A stretch of 64,000 bases of DNA from Methylicorpusculum oleiharenae (lineage in GTDB: Bacteria > Pseudomonadota > Gammaproteobacteria > Methylococcales > Methylomonadaceae). This document shows, piece after piece, positions 45,777-55,137 of the stretch. The notes under the pieces were generated by a model. The model was not told the DNA's origin. It saw only the letters and a list, made by a program, of their open reading frames with translations, and did no database searches. The translations under genes and the position numbers were made by a program. The stretch's first letter is position 1, and each line of letters opens with the position of its first letter. The stretch covers positions 3,440,492 through 3,504,491 of the forward strand of contig NZ_WUTY02000001.1 of assembly GCF_009828925.2 (NCBI RefSeq), read 5' to 3'.

Positions 45777-46784
45777 ATGAAAATCTTAGTTACCGGAACA
45801 GCCGGATTTATAGGTAACCGTTTAGCCCAAAAATTATTAGAACGCGGCGATGAAGTTATCGGTGTTGATAACTTGAACGATTATTACGATGTTAATTTGA
45901 AGTTATCACGACTCAAGTTGATAGGAGACCATGCGGGTTACACCGATATAAGAGCCGATTTGGCCGATCGAACCTCGATGGAAGCGATCTTTAAACAACA
46001 TCAACCACAACGGGTTGTGAATCTCGCGGCTCAAGCCGGCGTGCGTTATTCAATTGAAAATCCGCATGCTTATATTGATAGCAATATTGTGGGGTTCATT
46101 AATATTTTGGAAGGCTGCCGGCATAATGGCGTGGAACACCTGGTTTATGCATCCAGCAGTTCGGTCTATGGGGCTAACGAAAGCATGCCTTTTTCTGTGC
46201 ACGATAATGTTGATCACCCGCTCAGTCTTTATGCCGCTTCAAAAAAAGCCAATGAATTGATGGCGCACACCTACAGCAACCTTTATGGTTTGCCGACAAC
46301 CGGATTACGTTTTTTTACAGTTTACGGCCCCTGGGGGCGTCCCGATATGGCTTTGTTTTTATTCACCAAAGCCGTTCTTGCGGGTGAAAAGATTAAAGTT
46401 TTCAATTATGGAAAACACCGCAGGGACTTCACCTATATCGATGATATTGTCGAAGGGGTTATTCGAACGCTGGATCATCCCGCTCAACCGAATCCCGAGT
46501 GGTCGGGTAAAAGCCCGGATCCAGGAACTAGTCGTTCACCGTGGCGGGTTTACAATATTGGTAATCAAAGTCCTGTTGAATTAATGGACTATATCGAAGT
46601 ATTAGAAAATAGATTAGGCAAAACGGCTGAAAAAGAATTGCTGCCTTTGCAGCCAGGCGATGTACCGGATACTTATGCCGATGTGGAAGCATTGGTCCAG
46701 GACGTTGGCTATAAACCTTCCACACCCATAGAAATTGGTATTGAGCGGTTTGTGAATTGGTACCGTGACTATTACCGCATCTAA
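45777..46784 (+). CDS. NAD-dependent nucleotide-sugar 4-epimerase (UDP-glucuronate 4-epimerase-like)
   Basis: A 335-residue short-chain dehydrogenase/reductase. The GTAGFIG motif is at 7-13, YASSSSVYG holds the catalytic Ser/Thr region and [11 protein letters not shown] the YxxxK pair. [17 protein letters not shown] is typical of UDP-glucuronate/UDP-GlcNAcA epimerases. It is encoded three bases after the dehydrogenase gene, so they probably act in sequence to make an epimerised uronic-acid sugar nucleotide. Precise substrate choice needs biochemical data. Confidence 0.9.
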   Translation: MKILVTGTAGFIGNRLAQKLLERGDEVIGVDNLNDYYDVNLKLSRLKLIGDHAGYTDIRADLADRTSMEAIFKQHQPQRVVNLAAQAGVRYSIENPHAYIDSNIVGFINILEGCRHNGVEHLVYASSSSVYGANESMPFSVHDNVDHPLSLYAASKKANELMAHTYSNLYGLPTTGLRFFTVYGPWGRPDMALFLFTKAVLAGEKIKVFNYGKHRRDFTYIDDIVEGVIRTLDHPAQPNPEWSGKSPDPGTSRSPWRVYNIGNQSPVELMDYIEVLENRLGKTAEKELLPLQPGDVPDTYADVEALVQDVGYKPSTPIEIGIERFVNWYRDYYRI

Positions 46785-46823
46785 AATGGCTAAGCCTCAG
46801 CAACTCAACTTTTAATAGCGCTG

Positions 46824-47975
46824 ATGAACCAGACACTCACGGAGCGCCCGCTCATTGCCCATGTCATTTACAGTTTTGGAGTGGGCGGCCTGGAAAACGG
46901 CCTAGTTAATTTAATTAACAACATTCCTAAAGAGAAATACTGTCACGCCATTATTTGCCTGAAAGCAAGCACCGACTTTAGTAAACGACTGCAACGAGAC
47001 GATGTTGCCATTTACGAGCTTAATAAAAAAGAAGGGCACGATCTGGCTTCTTTTGTTCGTATGTACCGGTTACTCAAAAAAATTCAACCGACTATTGTAC
47101 ATACGCGTAATTTGGCGGCTATTGAATATCAAATCCCGGCTTTGTTGGCTGGGATTAAACGGCGTGTTCATGGCGAACATGGTTGGGATGTTTTTGATCC
47201 GGACGGCACCCAAAAAAAATATCAAAGACTGAGGCGGATGATGGGGCTCATCATTCAGCGTTTTATTCCTCTTTCCGGCCATCTTGAGCGCTATCTTGTT
47301 GAAAAAGCGAAAATCCCCGCCTCAAAAGTGCAGAGAATCTGTAACGGTGTGGATACACAAAAGTTTTTTCCGGCAAAAGACGCTAAAGGCAGGGAGCAAA
47401 AATTACCTTTTCAACTGAATGAAAACTCAGTAATTATTGGCGCTGTAGGCAGAATGCATGGCGTCAAAGACCAAATCACTTTAGTGAATGCATTTATAAG
47501 ACTCTGTGGTCAATACCCCGAATTAAAGAAGTCTGTCCGGCTGGTCATTATCGGTGACGGGCCCTTAAGAAATGAAGCTTTGGAACTGCTCAACCAACAT
47601 GATCTGACTGACTGCAGCTGGCTGCCGGGTGAAAGAGACGATATCGCCGATCTGATGCGCTGTTTTGACATTTTTATGTTGCCGTCAAAGGCAGAAGGGA
47701 TATCCAATACGATACTTGAAGCGATGGCAACCGGTTTACCCGTAGTAGCCACACGCGTCGGCGGTAATCCGGAACTGGTCATCAATGACGTAACTGGGCG
47801 CTTGGTTGAGAAAGAAAACGCTGTTGAAATGGCAAATGCTATGAGTGATTACGTCACTGACAAACAAAAGCGATTAACCCATGGTGAAAATGGACTTAAG
47901 CGAATTCATCAGGAATTTTCTTTAAACATCATGGTTGAGCATTACTTAACCGTCTATGATTATTTAGCGGATTGA
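46824..47975 (+). CDS. XrtA/PEP-CTERM-associated glycosyltransferase (TIGR03088 type)
   Basis: A 383-residue GT4-like enzyme. VIYSFGVGGLENGLVNL is the family's N-terminal block. VHGEHGWDVFDPDG follows, and the donor side has LPSKAEGISNTILEAMATGLPVVA with both conserved glutamates. It lies in the operon between the epimerase and amidotransferase genes. It probably builds part of the EPS repeat unit. Confidence 0.92.
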   Translation: MNQTLTERPLIAHVIYSFGVGGLENGLVNLINNIPKEKYCHAIICLKASTDFSKRLQRDDVAIYELNKKEGHDLASFVRMYRLLKKIQPTIVHTRNLAAIEYQIPALLAGIKRRVHGEHGWDVFDPDGTQKKYQRLRRMMGLIIQRFIPLSGHLERYLVEKAKIPASKVQRICNGVDTQKFFPAKDAKGREQKLPFQLNENSVIIGAVGRMHGVKDQITLVNAFIRLCGQYPELKKSVRLVIIGDGPLRNEALELLNQHDLTDCSWLPGERDDIADLMRCFDIFMLPSKAEGISNTILEAMATGLPVVATRVGGNPELVINDVTGRLVEKENAVEMANAMSDYVTDKQKRLTHGENGLKRIHQEFSLNIMVEHYLTVYDYLAD

Positions 47976-48017
47976 ACAACGCGTGCCATTTTTAACTTTT
48001 AAGTGGAAACAACCAGT

Positions 48018-49910
48018 ATGTGTGGAATAGTCGGAATTTTTGATCTAAAAGAAAAGCGCGATATCAACAAGGACTTATTGTCGCGAATGAATGAAATTCA
48101 ATTTCACCGCGGGCCCAATGAAGGGGGATTGCATACTGAACCGGGCTTGGGCTTTGGTCATAGGCGCTTGTCAATCATAGATTTATCCAGCGGTCAGCAA
48201 CCTATGCATAGCCAGGACGGCAATGTCGTTCTGACTTATAACGGCGAAGTGTATAACTTTCCTGAATTAAGGCTGGAGTTAGAGGCACTGGGTTATCGAT
48301 TCACGACTCATTGCGACACAGAAGTGATATTGATAGGCTGGCAGGCCTGGGGCGAGGCCTGTGTAGATCGCTTGCTCGGCATGTTTGCTTTTGCAATCTG
48401 GGACAGGGCTAAAGAGGTTCTGTTTCTGGCGCGTGACCGGCTTGGCGAAAAGCCTCTGTATTATGCCGAATTGCCTAATGGACAATTCATTTTTGGATCA
48501 GAGCTCAAAGCGCTAAAAGTCCACCCCGATCTTCCCCGTGAACTTGATCCTAGCGCAATAGAAGATTATTTCGGCTTTGGCTATATTCCGGATCCTAAGA
48601 CTATCTACAAAAACGTTCATAAATTGGAGCCTGGTTATAAGCTGCACATTAAAAGAGGGCAGGGTCAATATAAACCCGAACAGTACTGGAATGTTAATTT
48701 TTCAGTGCAAAACGTTAAAAGTGAAGCGGAAATAGGCGAGGAATTGATCGAAAGATTTCGTGAAGCCGTTAAAATTCGCATGATGGCTGATGTGCCCTTG
48801 GGGGCTTTTTTATCCGGGGGCGTGGATTCCAGCGGTGTTGTTGCAATGATGGCTGGATTATCAGATCAACCGGTTAACACCTGTTCTATATCATTCGGCG
48901 ATCCGGCTTTTAATGAATCAAAATATGCACAAATGGTTGCTGACCGCTACCATACAGCTCACCGGGTAGAGCAGGTAGATCCGGATGACTTCCATTTGAT
49001 CGATAAGTTGGCTGATCTTTATGATGAACCTTATGCCGATTCGTCCGCATTGCCGACTTACCGTGTTTGTGAATTGGCCAAAAAACAAGTGACCGTGGTG
49101 CTTTCAGGCGATGGCGGCGATGAAAATCTGGCCGGTTACCGGCGTTATCGTTGGCACACTTACGAAGACAGAATGAGGTCATTGGTGCCCAATGCCATCC
49201 GTAAACCGCTATTTGGCTTTTTAGGCGCTGCCTATCCGAAAGCGGATTGGGCGCCAAAGATGTTCAGAGCCAAAACCACTTTCGAGTCGATAGCCCGCGA
49301 TTCATTAGAAGGTTATTTTCACAGTGTTTCGGTTAATTCAAATGGACTAAGAAGCGCATTGTTCAGCCCCAAGCTGAAACAAGAGCTACAAGGCTATCAG
49401 GCCGTTGAAGTGTTCCGGCGCTATGCTAAAGATGTCAATATCGAAGATGCGCAATCGATGGTTCAATATCTTGACATTAAAACCTACTTGCCCGGTGATA
49501 TCCTGACTAAAGTCGATAGAGCCAGCATGGCTCATGCATTAGAAGTGAGAGTGCCATTATTGGACCATAAACTGGTCGAATGGATAGCCAGTTTAAAACC
49601 TGATCTTAAGCTCAGAGAAAAGGAAGGCAAATTTATCTTTAAAAAATCATTGGAACCCTATTTACCTGAAGATATTTTATATCGGCCTAAAATGGGCTTT
49701 GCTGTGCCATTGGATAGCTGGTTTAAAGGACCATTAAAAGACAAGGTCAGAAATGCGTTATTGGGTGATACGATGGCGCAAAGCGGATTGTTTGATCAAC
49801 AATTCATCACTAAGATGGTTAATCAGCACCAAAGTGGCTTGAGAGATTACAGCGCTTCCATTTGGTCATTACTCATGTTTGAAGCTTTTCTCCGCAATAA
49901 TGAGGCTTAA
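48018..49910 (+). CDS. XrtA/PEP-CTERM system amidotransferase (asparagine synthase B-like)
   Basis: About 630 residues. I use ATG 48018 so that Cys2, the class II glutamine amidotransferase nucleophile, follows the initiator Met (MCGIVGIF); a GTG at 48003 would block it. RGPNEGG and SIIDLSSGQQP belong to the glutaminase domain. The synthetase domain has the PP-loop FLSGGVDSSG near 256 and VLSGDGGDE. In XrtA loci this enzyme is thought to amidate an EPS sugar or acid rather than make asparagine. It is the last gene of the operon and is followed by a strong terminator. Confidence 0.92.
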   Translation: MCGIVGIFDLKEKRDINKDLLSRMNEIQFHRGPNEGGLHTEPGLGFGHRRLSIIDLSSGQQPMHSQDGNVVLTYNGEVYNFPELRLELEALGYRFTTHCDTEVILIGWQAWGEACVDRLLGMFAFAIWDRAKEVLFLARDRLGEKPLYYAELPNGQFIFGSELKALKVHPDLPRELDPSAIEDYFGFGYIPDPKTIYKNVHKLEPGYKLHIKRGQGQYKPEQYWNVNFSVQNVKSEAEIGEELIERFREAVKIRMMADVPLGAFLSGGVDSSGVVAMMAGLSDQPVNTCSISFGDPAFNESKYAQMVADRYHTAHRVEQVDPDDFHLIDKLADLYDEPYADSSALPTYRVCELAKKQVTVVLSGDGGDENLAGYRRYRWHTYEDRMRSLVPNAIRKPLFGFLGAAYPKADWAPKMFRAKTTFESIARDSLEGYFHSVSVNSNGLRSALFSPKLKQELQGYQAVEVFRRYAKDVNIEDAQSMVQYLDIKTYLPGDILTKVDRASMAHALEVRVPLLDHKLVEWIASLKPDLKLREKEGKFIFKKSLEPYLPEDILYRPKMGFAVPLDSWFKGPLKDKVRNALLGDTMAQSGLFDQQFITKMVNQHQSGLRDYSASIWSLLMFEAFLRNNEA

Positions 49911-49950
49911 GTCGCTAAGATAAACCCATCCCAAATAATTCCAAGACATT

Positions 49951-49986
49951 GGGGCATTTTTATTAAGATAGAAATGCCCCTTTTTT
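49951..49986 (+). terminator. rho-independent terminator of the XrtA operon
   Basis: GGGGCATTT, a loop of about 12 bases, AAATGCCCC, then TTTTTT. A near-perfect 9-bp stem directly followed by six T marks the end of the plus-strand EPS operon, 41 bases after the amidotransferase stop. Confidence 0.9.
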
Positions 49987-50106
49987 AGACCTTCTCAATC
50001 TATAGTATCTACTAAAACTGCATTCGATTAAGCCCTCATTAATTTATTTCCTCGTATTATCCAACTCACCGGAATTAAATTTTCTCTTATCATGAGGGTC
50101 ATTAAA

Positions 50107-50481
50107 ATGAAAAAACTGCTTGCATTATTGATTGTCAGTCTTGTTTATTCTCCATTTGCTTTAGCCTCAGGTGGGCATGGTCACCGTGAAAGAGGTTATC
50201 GACACAGTCATCACCATCATCAAAGAATGCGGTATGCTCCTCCGGTTTATTATGCGCCGGTTGAACGTCATTATTATCGTGAAGAAGTGCGTTATTACCC
50301 ACAGCACGTTGAACGGAATTATCGCGAACCGGACCGCTATTATGATGACAGGAGAACAACAAGTGGTTTAGTTGGCGGAGCACTGGGAGGGGCGTTGGGC
50401 TACGAAGTAGGTAGAGGCGACCCTATTGCAGCTGGAATAGGTGCTGCTGCCGGCTCATTATTTGGCAACGGAATGCGCTGA
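50107..50481 (+). CDS. small exported His/Tyr/Arg-rich protein with a glycine-zipper segment
   Basis: About 124 residues from ATG 50107. GAGGG eight bases upstream decides this start against ATG 50092. A signal peptide (KKLLALLIVSLVYSPFALA) is followed by GGHGHRERG and a histidine run, then many Arg/Tyr pairs. A C-terminal GALGGALGYEVGRGDPIAAG repeat is of the glycine-zipper 2TM type seen in small envelope lipoproteins. No lipobox Cys is present. The His-rich part could bind metal ions. The function is unknown. Confidence 0.75.
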   Translation: MKKLLALLIVSLVYSPFALASGGHGHRERGYRHSHHHHQRMRYAPPVYYAPVERHYYREEVRYYPQHVERNYREPDRYYDDRRTTSGLVGGALGGALGYEVGRGDPIAAGIGAAAGSLFGNGMR

Positions 50482-50603
50482 ATGTGAGTAGGAATGCTTC
50501 GTAAAAAAGAATAATCCCTATCTAAATTGGATAAGGTTGCCGCTTGATGACTTTGCACCTAAAATGAATACTCATAAATTATTTTCTGGGGGACAAAAGT
50601 ATC

Positions 50604-51155
50604 ATGTCAGAAACAATATGGTTTAGAACCGGCGAAGCGACTGTATTTTCAAGCGAAGGGCAGGGTACCGATGCAATGCCCGAAATTTTAATTGGCGATA
50701 TCAAAGGTCCTGCAGGTCATGCTTTCGCAAATCTCATGGGGCAAACTGCCGGACACACCCGTATGTTTGCTATTCGAGCCTGCAATCAACAGGTTCGCCC
50801 GGCAACCTTGATGGTTCCTAAAGTTACAATTAAATCCAATGCTTATGTCAATCTTTTGGGGGGGCCTGTTCAATCAGCCGTTGCAGATGCTGTGCTTGAC
50901 TGCGTAATAGAAGGTGTCATTCCAAGAATACAAGCTAATGATCTGTGTATTATTGCGATGCTTTGGATAGCGCCTGAGTGCGCTACCAATCCGGATTTAG
51001 ATCGAAAAGATTTATATCGAACGAACTACGAAGCAATGAAACTGGCTATCCACCGCGCACTTAGCAATTCGCCAAGTATTGAAGAATTGATTGCCAACAG
51101 ACATAAAATCAGTCATGAAATGTATGACCCGGAAACCGGTGAATCACAATGGTGA
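50604..51155 (+). CDS. formaldehyde-activating enzyme homologue (Fae-like), catalytic His not conserved
   Basis: A 183-residue protein. GHTRMFAIRACN, ATLMVPKVTIKS, AVADAVLDCVIEGVIP and DLCIIAMLWI align with the Fae core, and YRTNYEAMKLAIHRAL with its C-terminus. True Fae condenses formaldehyde with tetrahydromethanopterin using a histidine in a VAHIDL-like motif. Here the matching stretch is DAMPEILIG, with Met at the His position, and a three-residue insertion precedes it. It is therefore a divergent paralogue whose activity is doubtful. It may be a sensor or another C1 carrier enzyme. A strong GGGGGA Shine-Dalgarno precedes the ATG. It stands alone, between unknown genes. Confidence 0.88.
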   Translation: MSETIWFRTGEATVFSSEGQGTDAMPEILIGDIKGPAGHAFANLMGQTAGHTRMFAIRACNQQVRPATLMVPKVTIKSNAYVNLLGGPVQSAVADAVLDCVIEGVIPRIQANDLCIIAMLWIAPECATNPDLDRKDLYRTNYEAMKLAIHRALSNSPSIEELIANRHKISHEMYDPETGESQW

Positions 51156-51229
51156 AAATTTAAGCTCTCAGTCCGTCAGATTTATGAAAAATCGCAAACT
51201 ATTTACTCGACTCACGCAATATTAAGTGA

Positions 51230-51712
51230 ATGACTTTAATTATTTTGCAAACCATCCTTAAGCAATGGGATAAAAGTGAATTGACGGACTATCACGCAGA
51301 GAAAAGATCATACATTCCAGACCAATTCTGCATAAATAGTCCTCCCGCAACCTTTACGGGTGATCAAAAATGCCTGATAGATCATCACAGATTTGGTAGC
51401 TTTGAAACTGATTTGATTTTTTCACAGTATAAAAGTAATACGGTTCGATTCAGTCAATTCAAAGTAAATTTAAATGGATACGAAATTGAATCAGAAGGCA
51501 GCACAAGTCAGCTGGTTTTAAATAGGTGGTTCAAATTCCGTTATTTGAACCGGCGCCGTGTATTTGAAAAAAACTTGTATTTTTGGTTGTATGAAGAAAT
51601 AACACTGAATGCAATTTTATTAAATCAGTTGGACCCTTCCGTTTTTTTACATTCATCACCTTATCAAACAATTGACGTTCCTGGACTGAATCAAAACGAA
51701 AACGCTAAATGA
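51230..51712 (+). CDS. unknown 160-residue protein
   Basis: I do not recognise this protein. It has no signal peptide, membrane segment or nucleotide-binding motif. It is rich in aromatic residues (FEKNLYFWLYEEI) and begins MTLIILQTILKQW. It follows the Fae-like gene by 75 bases on the same strand and may share its transcript. The open frame is longer than its overlapping alternatives and the codon use looks ordinary, so I regard it as probably real. Confidence 0.5.
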   Translation: MTLIILQTILKQWDKSELTDYHAEKRSYIPDQFCINSPPATFTGDQKCLIDHHRFGSFETDLIFSQYKSNTVRFSQFKVNLNGYEIESEGSTSQLVLNRWFKFRYLNRRRVFEKNLYFWLYEEITLNAILLNQLDPSVFLHSSPYQTIDVPGLNQNENAK

Positions 51713-51948
51713 CAAGAACGTTAACGCCATTTTGTTAATAGAACGGGGCTATTAAAGCGTGGCTTCAGATTTTTTAGTTTTTGAAGTTGCGATTTCGGCG
51801 CCGCAATACGCTTAATTCAGCTTCCTTACTGCAGGATTTCGCTGTTTAATCTATTCTGATACTAACGAATAAATCATGACTGGTTTCATGGTTTTCACGT
51901 CTACAGACTTCATACTCGATTAATCAGCTTAAATCGCTCAGGAAATTT

Positions 51949-53076
51949 ATGAACGCACTTTCCGCTTTAATAAGCGTTTACCGGCCTCAAACTGATAGCC
52001 AAATTCAACAACTCACTGTTTTTGTTGAAAAGTTAAGAAATTGGGCGCAGGAATTTTCAGAGTGTGATTTTCTTCATCCTTGCCTGATTGACGAACACCG
52101 GGCTTTAATCTGCAATAAAGATCTAAACAACACGCATCCTGAAGCCTTTGACGCTTTATCCGAGATAACAAAACACTATGGCATTCGCTTAAAAGAAGAC
52201 AGCAGGGCACAAAGAGCCGAGCAATACGGGTCTGAGCGCAGACAAAAATCAGCCATGGTGCTGTCTTTGTGCATAGGATTACTGATTGCTACTTCACAAT
52301 CAAAAGCGGATTTTCTGAGTCAGCAACGGATGACAGTTTCTATCAGTTCAAATCCTGTCACTCCAGCAAATAGAATCGATGCTTTAATACTCCAAAAAGA
52401 TCAAAAAAATAATCTACGCTTGACGCGTTCGGCGCCGTCAGTAAAAGATTTCAGTCCAAGTTACCGGCAAGTCCGCACTAAAATGAAAGTTGATAAGGCC
52501 GCATTCAGGCAAATCAGGCGATTATTACATCAAGCCTATCAGCAAAAACCCGGAGATCCTGCTGGTATTCGTGCCGATTTGGATCATATGGCCCGCTATT
52601 ACGCGCAGTTTAGCGACACCATTGAATTACTGAAAAACCTGGAAAATAAACCACTCAGTTTACAATACCGGAAAAACACATGGGAAACCGAAGCGTATGG
52701 AAACCGTTTTAAGGTTGATTCCACGACAGTTTTTTTTGATTCGCGAACAGGCGCCAAATTTGGCTTTCATAACCAATGCTCAGGAAATCCTGCCTGTTAT
52801 ATAGCACCGGCTGATGCTTTGCTGCACGAACTGTTACATGTAAATATCATGCTGAACGATACCGGCCGGTTTATGGCGCAAGGCGGCATGAGACCAACAC
52901 TTTATCTGTTTGAGCATGAGCGTGAAGTTATAAAATTGGAAGTGATGCTATTTGATGCAATGAATCGACGTGATGGAAAATCACGCCCTTTGCGTCAGAG
53001 GCATACCGCTAAATTAGTTGAAGTGGATTGCTCATTATGTCTCCCAGGTGCGTTGACTGTCGCGTCTGTTGATTGA
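51949..53076 (+). CDS. HELLH-motif putative zinc metalloprotease (M91/NleD-like), membrane-anchored or exported
   Basis: A 375-residue protein. The C-terminal domain holds HELLH at 293-297 and FEHEREVIKLE about 28 residues later, the layout of gluzincin-type effector proteases such as the M91 family (NleD-like). The first 100 residues look cytosolic. Residues 101-120 (MVLSLCIGLLIATSQSKA) form a hydrophobic stretch that could be a membrane anchor. Alternatively it is a signal peptide if translation really starts near Met103 (52255). Family assignment rests on the motif and is tentative. Four cysteines in the C-terminal domain (about residues 276, 281, 351 and 354) fit an exported domain. A role in cell interaction or protein maturation is speculation. 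Confidence 0.65.
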   Translation: MNALSALISVYRPQTDSQIQQLTVFVEKLRNWAQEFSECDFLHPCLIDEHRALICNKDLNNTHPEAFDALSEITKHYGIRLKEDSRAQRAEQYGSERRQKSAMVLSLCIGLLIATSQSKADFLSQQRMTVSISSNPVTPANRIDALILQKDQKNNLRLTRSAPSVKDFSPSYRQVRTKMKVDKAAFRQIRRLLHQAYQQKPGDPAGIRADLDHMARYYAQFSDTIELLKNLENKPLSLQYRKNTWETEAYGNRFKVDSTTVFFDSRTGAKFGFHNQCSGNPACYIAPADALLHELLHVNIMLNDTGRFMAQGGMRPTLYLFEHEREVIKLEVMLFDAMNRRDGKSRPLRQRHTAKLVEVDCSLCLPGALTVASVD

Positions 53077-53086
53077 CAGATTGACG

Positions 53087-53545
53087 TTAAATCCGATCCG
53101 GCAATGCGTCCGGTTCGCTTAAGTCGTATTTTTTATAAAGATAGCTTTTAAGCCACTCTTCTCCATCATTACTGTCTTTAGGCCGTTCACCCAGTTTCAG
53201 CAGGTGCTGTTTTAGACTGTGTTGCGGCATCAGCAATAATTCAATATCGGCCATTGCTACAAATTTGTCGGGTGGGGTATGACCTGAGTTCACAATTTTA
53301 AACAGTTGATGTTTTTTGATATTTAAATGGCTGTTGATTTCTTCTCGAAGTTCCAGCAACAAAGGCAGTAATTCACTGCCAACGTGCGAACTATCCATGA
53401 TGTGCTCCAATTTGCTTATAAGATAAGCCACAGCAAAACGGTACAAATCCGATTCCCTTACATAAAGGCGGGTGGCCAGCGCCTGAACCTGCTCTCGCTT
53501 GGTGTTTTCAAGCCGCATCGAAACAATCTGTTTTATTTCACTCAC
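53087..53545 (-). CDS. small protein with ribbon-helix-helix-like N-terminus
   Basis: A 152-residue protein. IVSMRLENTKREQVQALATRLYVRESDLYRFAV resembles a ribbon-helix-helix DNA-binding fold: a beta strand with alternating residues, then two helices. The rest is helical (LLPLLLELREEINSHL) without known motifs, and HTPPDKFVAMADIELLL could be a dimer interface. It is convergent with the HELLH protein gene, 10 bases away. It may be an autoregulator. Confidence in the DNA-binding role is moderate. Confidence 0.55.
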   Translation of the reverse strand: MSEIKQIVSMRLENTKREQVQALATRLYVRESDLYRFAVAYLISKLEHIMDSSHVGSELLPLLLELREEINSHLNIKKHQLFKIVNSGHTPPDKFVAMADIELLLMPQHSLKQHLLKLGERPKDSNDGEEWLKSYLYKKYDLSEPDALPDRI

Positions 53546-54103
53546 GTTAAATACCCGGTTTACCGCTACATCAATCCGGATAATTTAAAAGATCAATATG
53601 ACAGAATTGCGACAATGAACAATTTGAATAAAGAGAGTGCTCTACAAAATAAAAGGAATGTGCAATAGCAGATTCGATGAATCCTCTGCTTAACAGGAAA
53701 GGCGAGTCACTTTACTTGTTAGACTTTGTGTCATAAAAAAGTCATTTAAAAACATAATAATCGGCTACTTAGCGGGAATAAAACGCCTTGCTGCTATCCC
53801 GAAATATCAACATCGGTCCAATTTTTGGCTGTCAAAATCGTGTAAAGAAACAGAGATAAATTAAACGTATTTAAATTTGATTTTGATTAATTCGTATTAC
53901 ATGTCATCAAAATTTAACACAACTGTAAAACTTAGAGTGCGTTGAGTGTGAAAGAATTTGCGCCAAGTTGAATGTAGCAGGAAGCATGCAGGTCGATAGG
54001 GACAGGATTAAAGACCAGCCGTTGAAGAAAGTCGAAAAGGGAGGGATGGCGACGCAGCGGTCAGGACAAGGACAGGCAGTTCCGGCGTAAGGCTGGATAT
54101 GCC
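53546..54103. other. long leader/intergenic region upstream of riboswitch 1
   Basis: This stretch of 558 bases has no gene I can support. Its AT-rich first half must include the promoter for the riboswitch-controlled operon, but no consensus sigma-70 or sigma-54 element stands out. From about 53990 on it becomes purine-rich and GC-richer, which could be the 5' part of a structured leader. Confidence 0.5.
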
Positions 54104-54186
54104 GGGTGTGATGATGTTGCCAAACCCGTCGTGAGGCGGGGACGGAAAGCCACGGGTCTTGCCAGCAAGATAGCCGAGTCGCAGCC
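54104..54186 (+). ncRNA. cyclic-di-GMP-I (GEMM-I) riboswitch, copy 1
   Basis: The conserved core is present in order: GCCAAACC, a hairpin CCGTCGTGAGGCGGGG, the invariant GGACGGAAAGCCACGGGTCTT and AAGATAGCCGAGTCGC. The base matching position G20 of the Vibrio Vc2 aptamer is G, which favours c-di-GMP over cGAMP. It lies 68 bases upstream of the VPVPA-CTERM gene. A T7 run (54215-54221) follows a weak GGG-N7-CCC stem, so transcription termination is possible but not certain. Confidence 0.88.
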
Positions 54187-54253
54187 ATTTACTACGAATG
54201 GGCACAGCTCCCGGTTTTTTTGTTAACAAACTTTAACTTTTTAAGAGGCAGTT

Positions 54254-55066
54254 ATGAACATTGTAGGAAAAACATTAGCCGTCACCGTGATGGGGTTGGC
54301 TGCAACCGGCGCGCAGGCGACCATTAAAGGCGGTGTGACAACAGCATCGACCGAATTAGTTTTCAATCTTTGGAATGAAGCATCAGAAATTTCATATGCG
54401 CTGGATTTGGGCGTTATCCATAATGATTTTTTGGATACAAAAACAGAAGCTAAAAGCTGGTCTATCGATGCCAAAACCAGCACGGCGTTTGCTGCGTTTT
54501 TAGCGGCCACGCAACCTGAGCAAACCTTGGTTTATAACATTGCTTCATCAAATGGGTCTTTAACCGGTGGGCTTGCAGCACTTCCATATTACGGGTTGTT
54601 AAGAACTTCGAATGATGCAAATATTTCGAAAGTAACAACAACTGCTATTAATAATACGGCTGGAAAAATCAATAACCGTGCAATCAAATTGAATACACAG
54701 CTTAATGTTTCTGGCGGCGACATCAGCAACAATTTCGATTCTGTCAGTGGCAAAGCGGATGTCGGTTATTTCGGAACTTCCTGGGGCGACAACATGGACG
54801 GCTCAACTGGATTCGGTACTGTCGGGTTAGAAGGCGAAGGCAATACGCTTGGCTTTTACTGGCAAAACAGAGAATTTGCATCCTTAGGTTTGACGGGCAT
54901 AGAGAAATTAGCCGATTGGACTTTCGTTATCGATTTCGATACTAAAACAGCGGCCTTAAATTATGGCGCACCAGCTGTAGTGCCGGTTCCTGCGGCTGTA
55001 TGGCTGTTCGGTACAGGCTTGATGGGTCTTTTCGCTGCTAAGCGCCGCAAAGCCTTAACTGCTTAA
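54254..55066 (+). CDS. exported VPVPA-CTERM (PEP-CTERM variant) sorting-domain protein
   Basis: A 270-residue protein. The signal peptide is MNIVGKTLAVTVMGLAATG then AQA. The body is Thr/Ser/Asn/Gly-rich, as is usual for surface proteins. The tail has VPVPAAVWLFGTGLMGL (243-259) followed by a basic AAKRRK, which is the VPLPA-type variant of the PEP-CTERM exosortase signal. It should be exported by Sec, cleaved by an exosortase and released to, or anchored at, the surface with EPS. The gene is preceded by a c-di-GMP riboswitch and an AGAGG Shine-Dalgarno. The exosortase encoded at 16.5 kb is a candidate enzyme. Confidence 0.9.
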   Translation: MNIVGKTLAVTVMGLAATGAQATIKGGVTTASTELVFNLWNEASEISYALDLGVIHNDFLDTKTEAKSWSIDAKTSTAFAAFLAATQPEQTLVYNIASSNGSLTGGLAALPYYGLLRTSNDANISKVTTTAINNTAGKINNRAIKLNTQLNVSGGDISNNFDSVSGKADVGYFGTSWGDNMDGSTGFGTVGLEGEGNTLGFYWQNREFASLGLTGIEKLADWTFVIDFDTKTAALNYGAPAVVPVPAAVWLFGTGLMGLFAAKRRKALTA

Positions 55067-55137
55067 TTTATAACCCGGCTTGATAACAAGACGGGCCTTA
55101 ATGTCCTTTTCATAAAACAATCTTTGAGAATACACCC

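Noticed and set aside
54008-54103. A tandem second aptamer immediately upstream of riboswitch 1
   Set aside because: The segment is structured-looking but lacks the GGACGGAAAGCC core, so only one aptamer is supported.
54197-54221. Rho-independent terminator after riboswitch 1
   Set aside because: The GGG-N7-CCC stem is only three base pairs; the T7 run alone is not enough to call a terminator.
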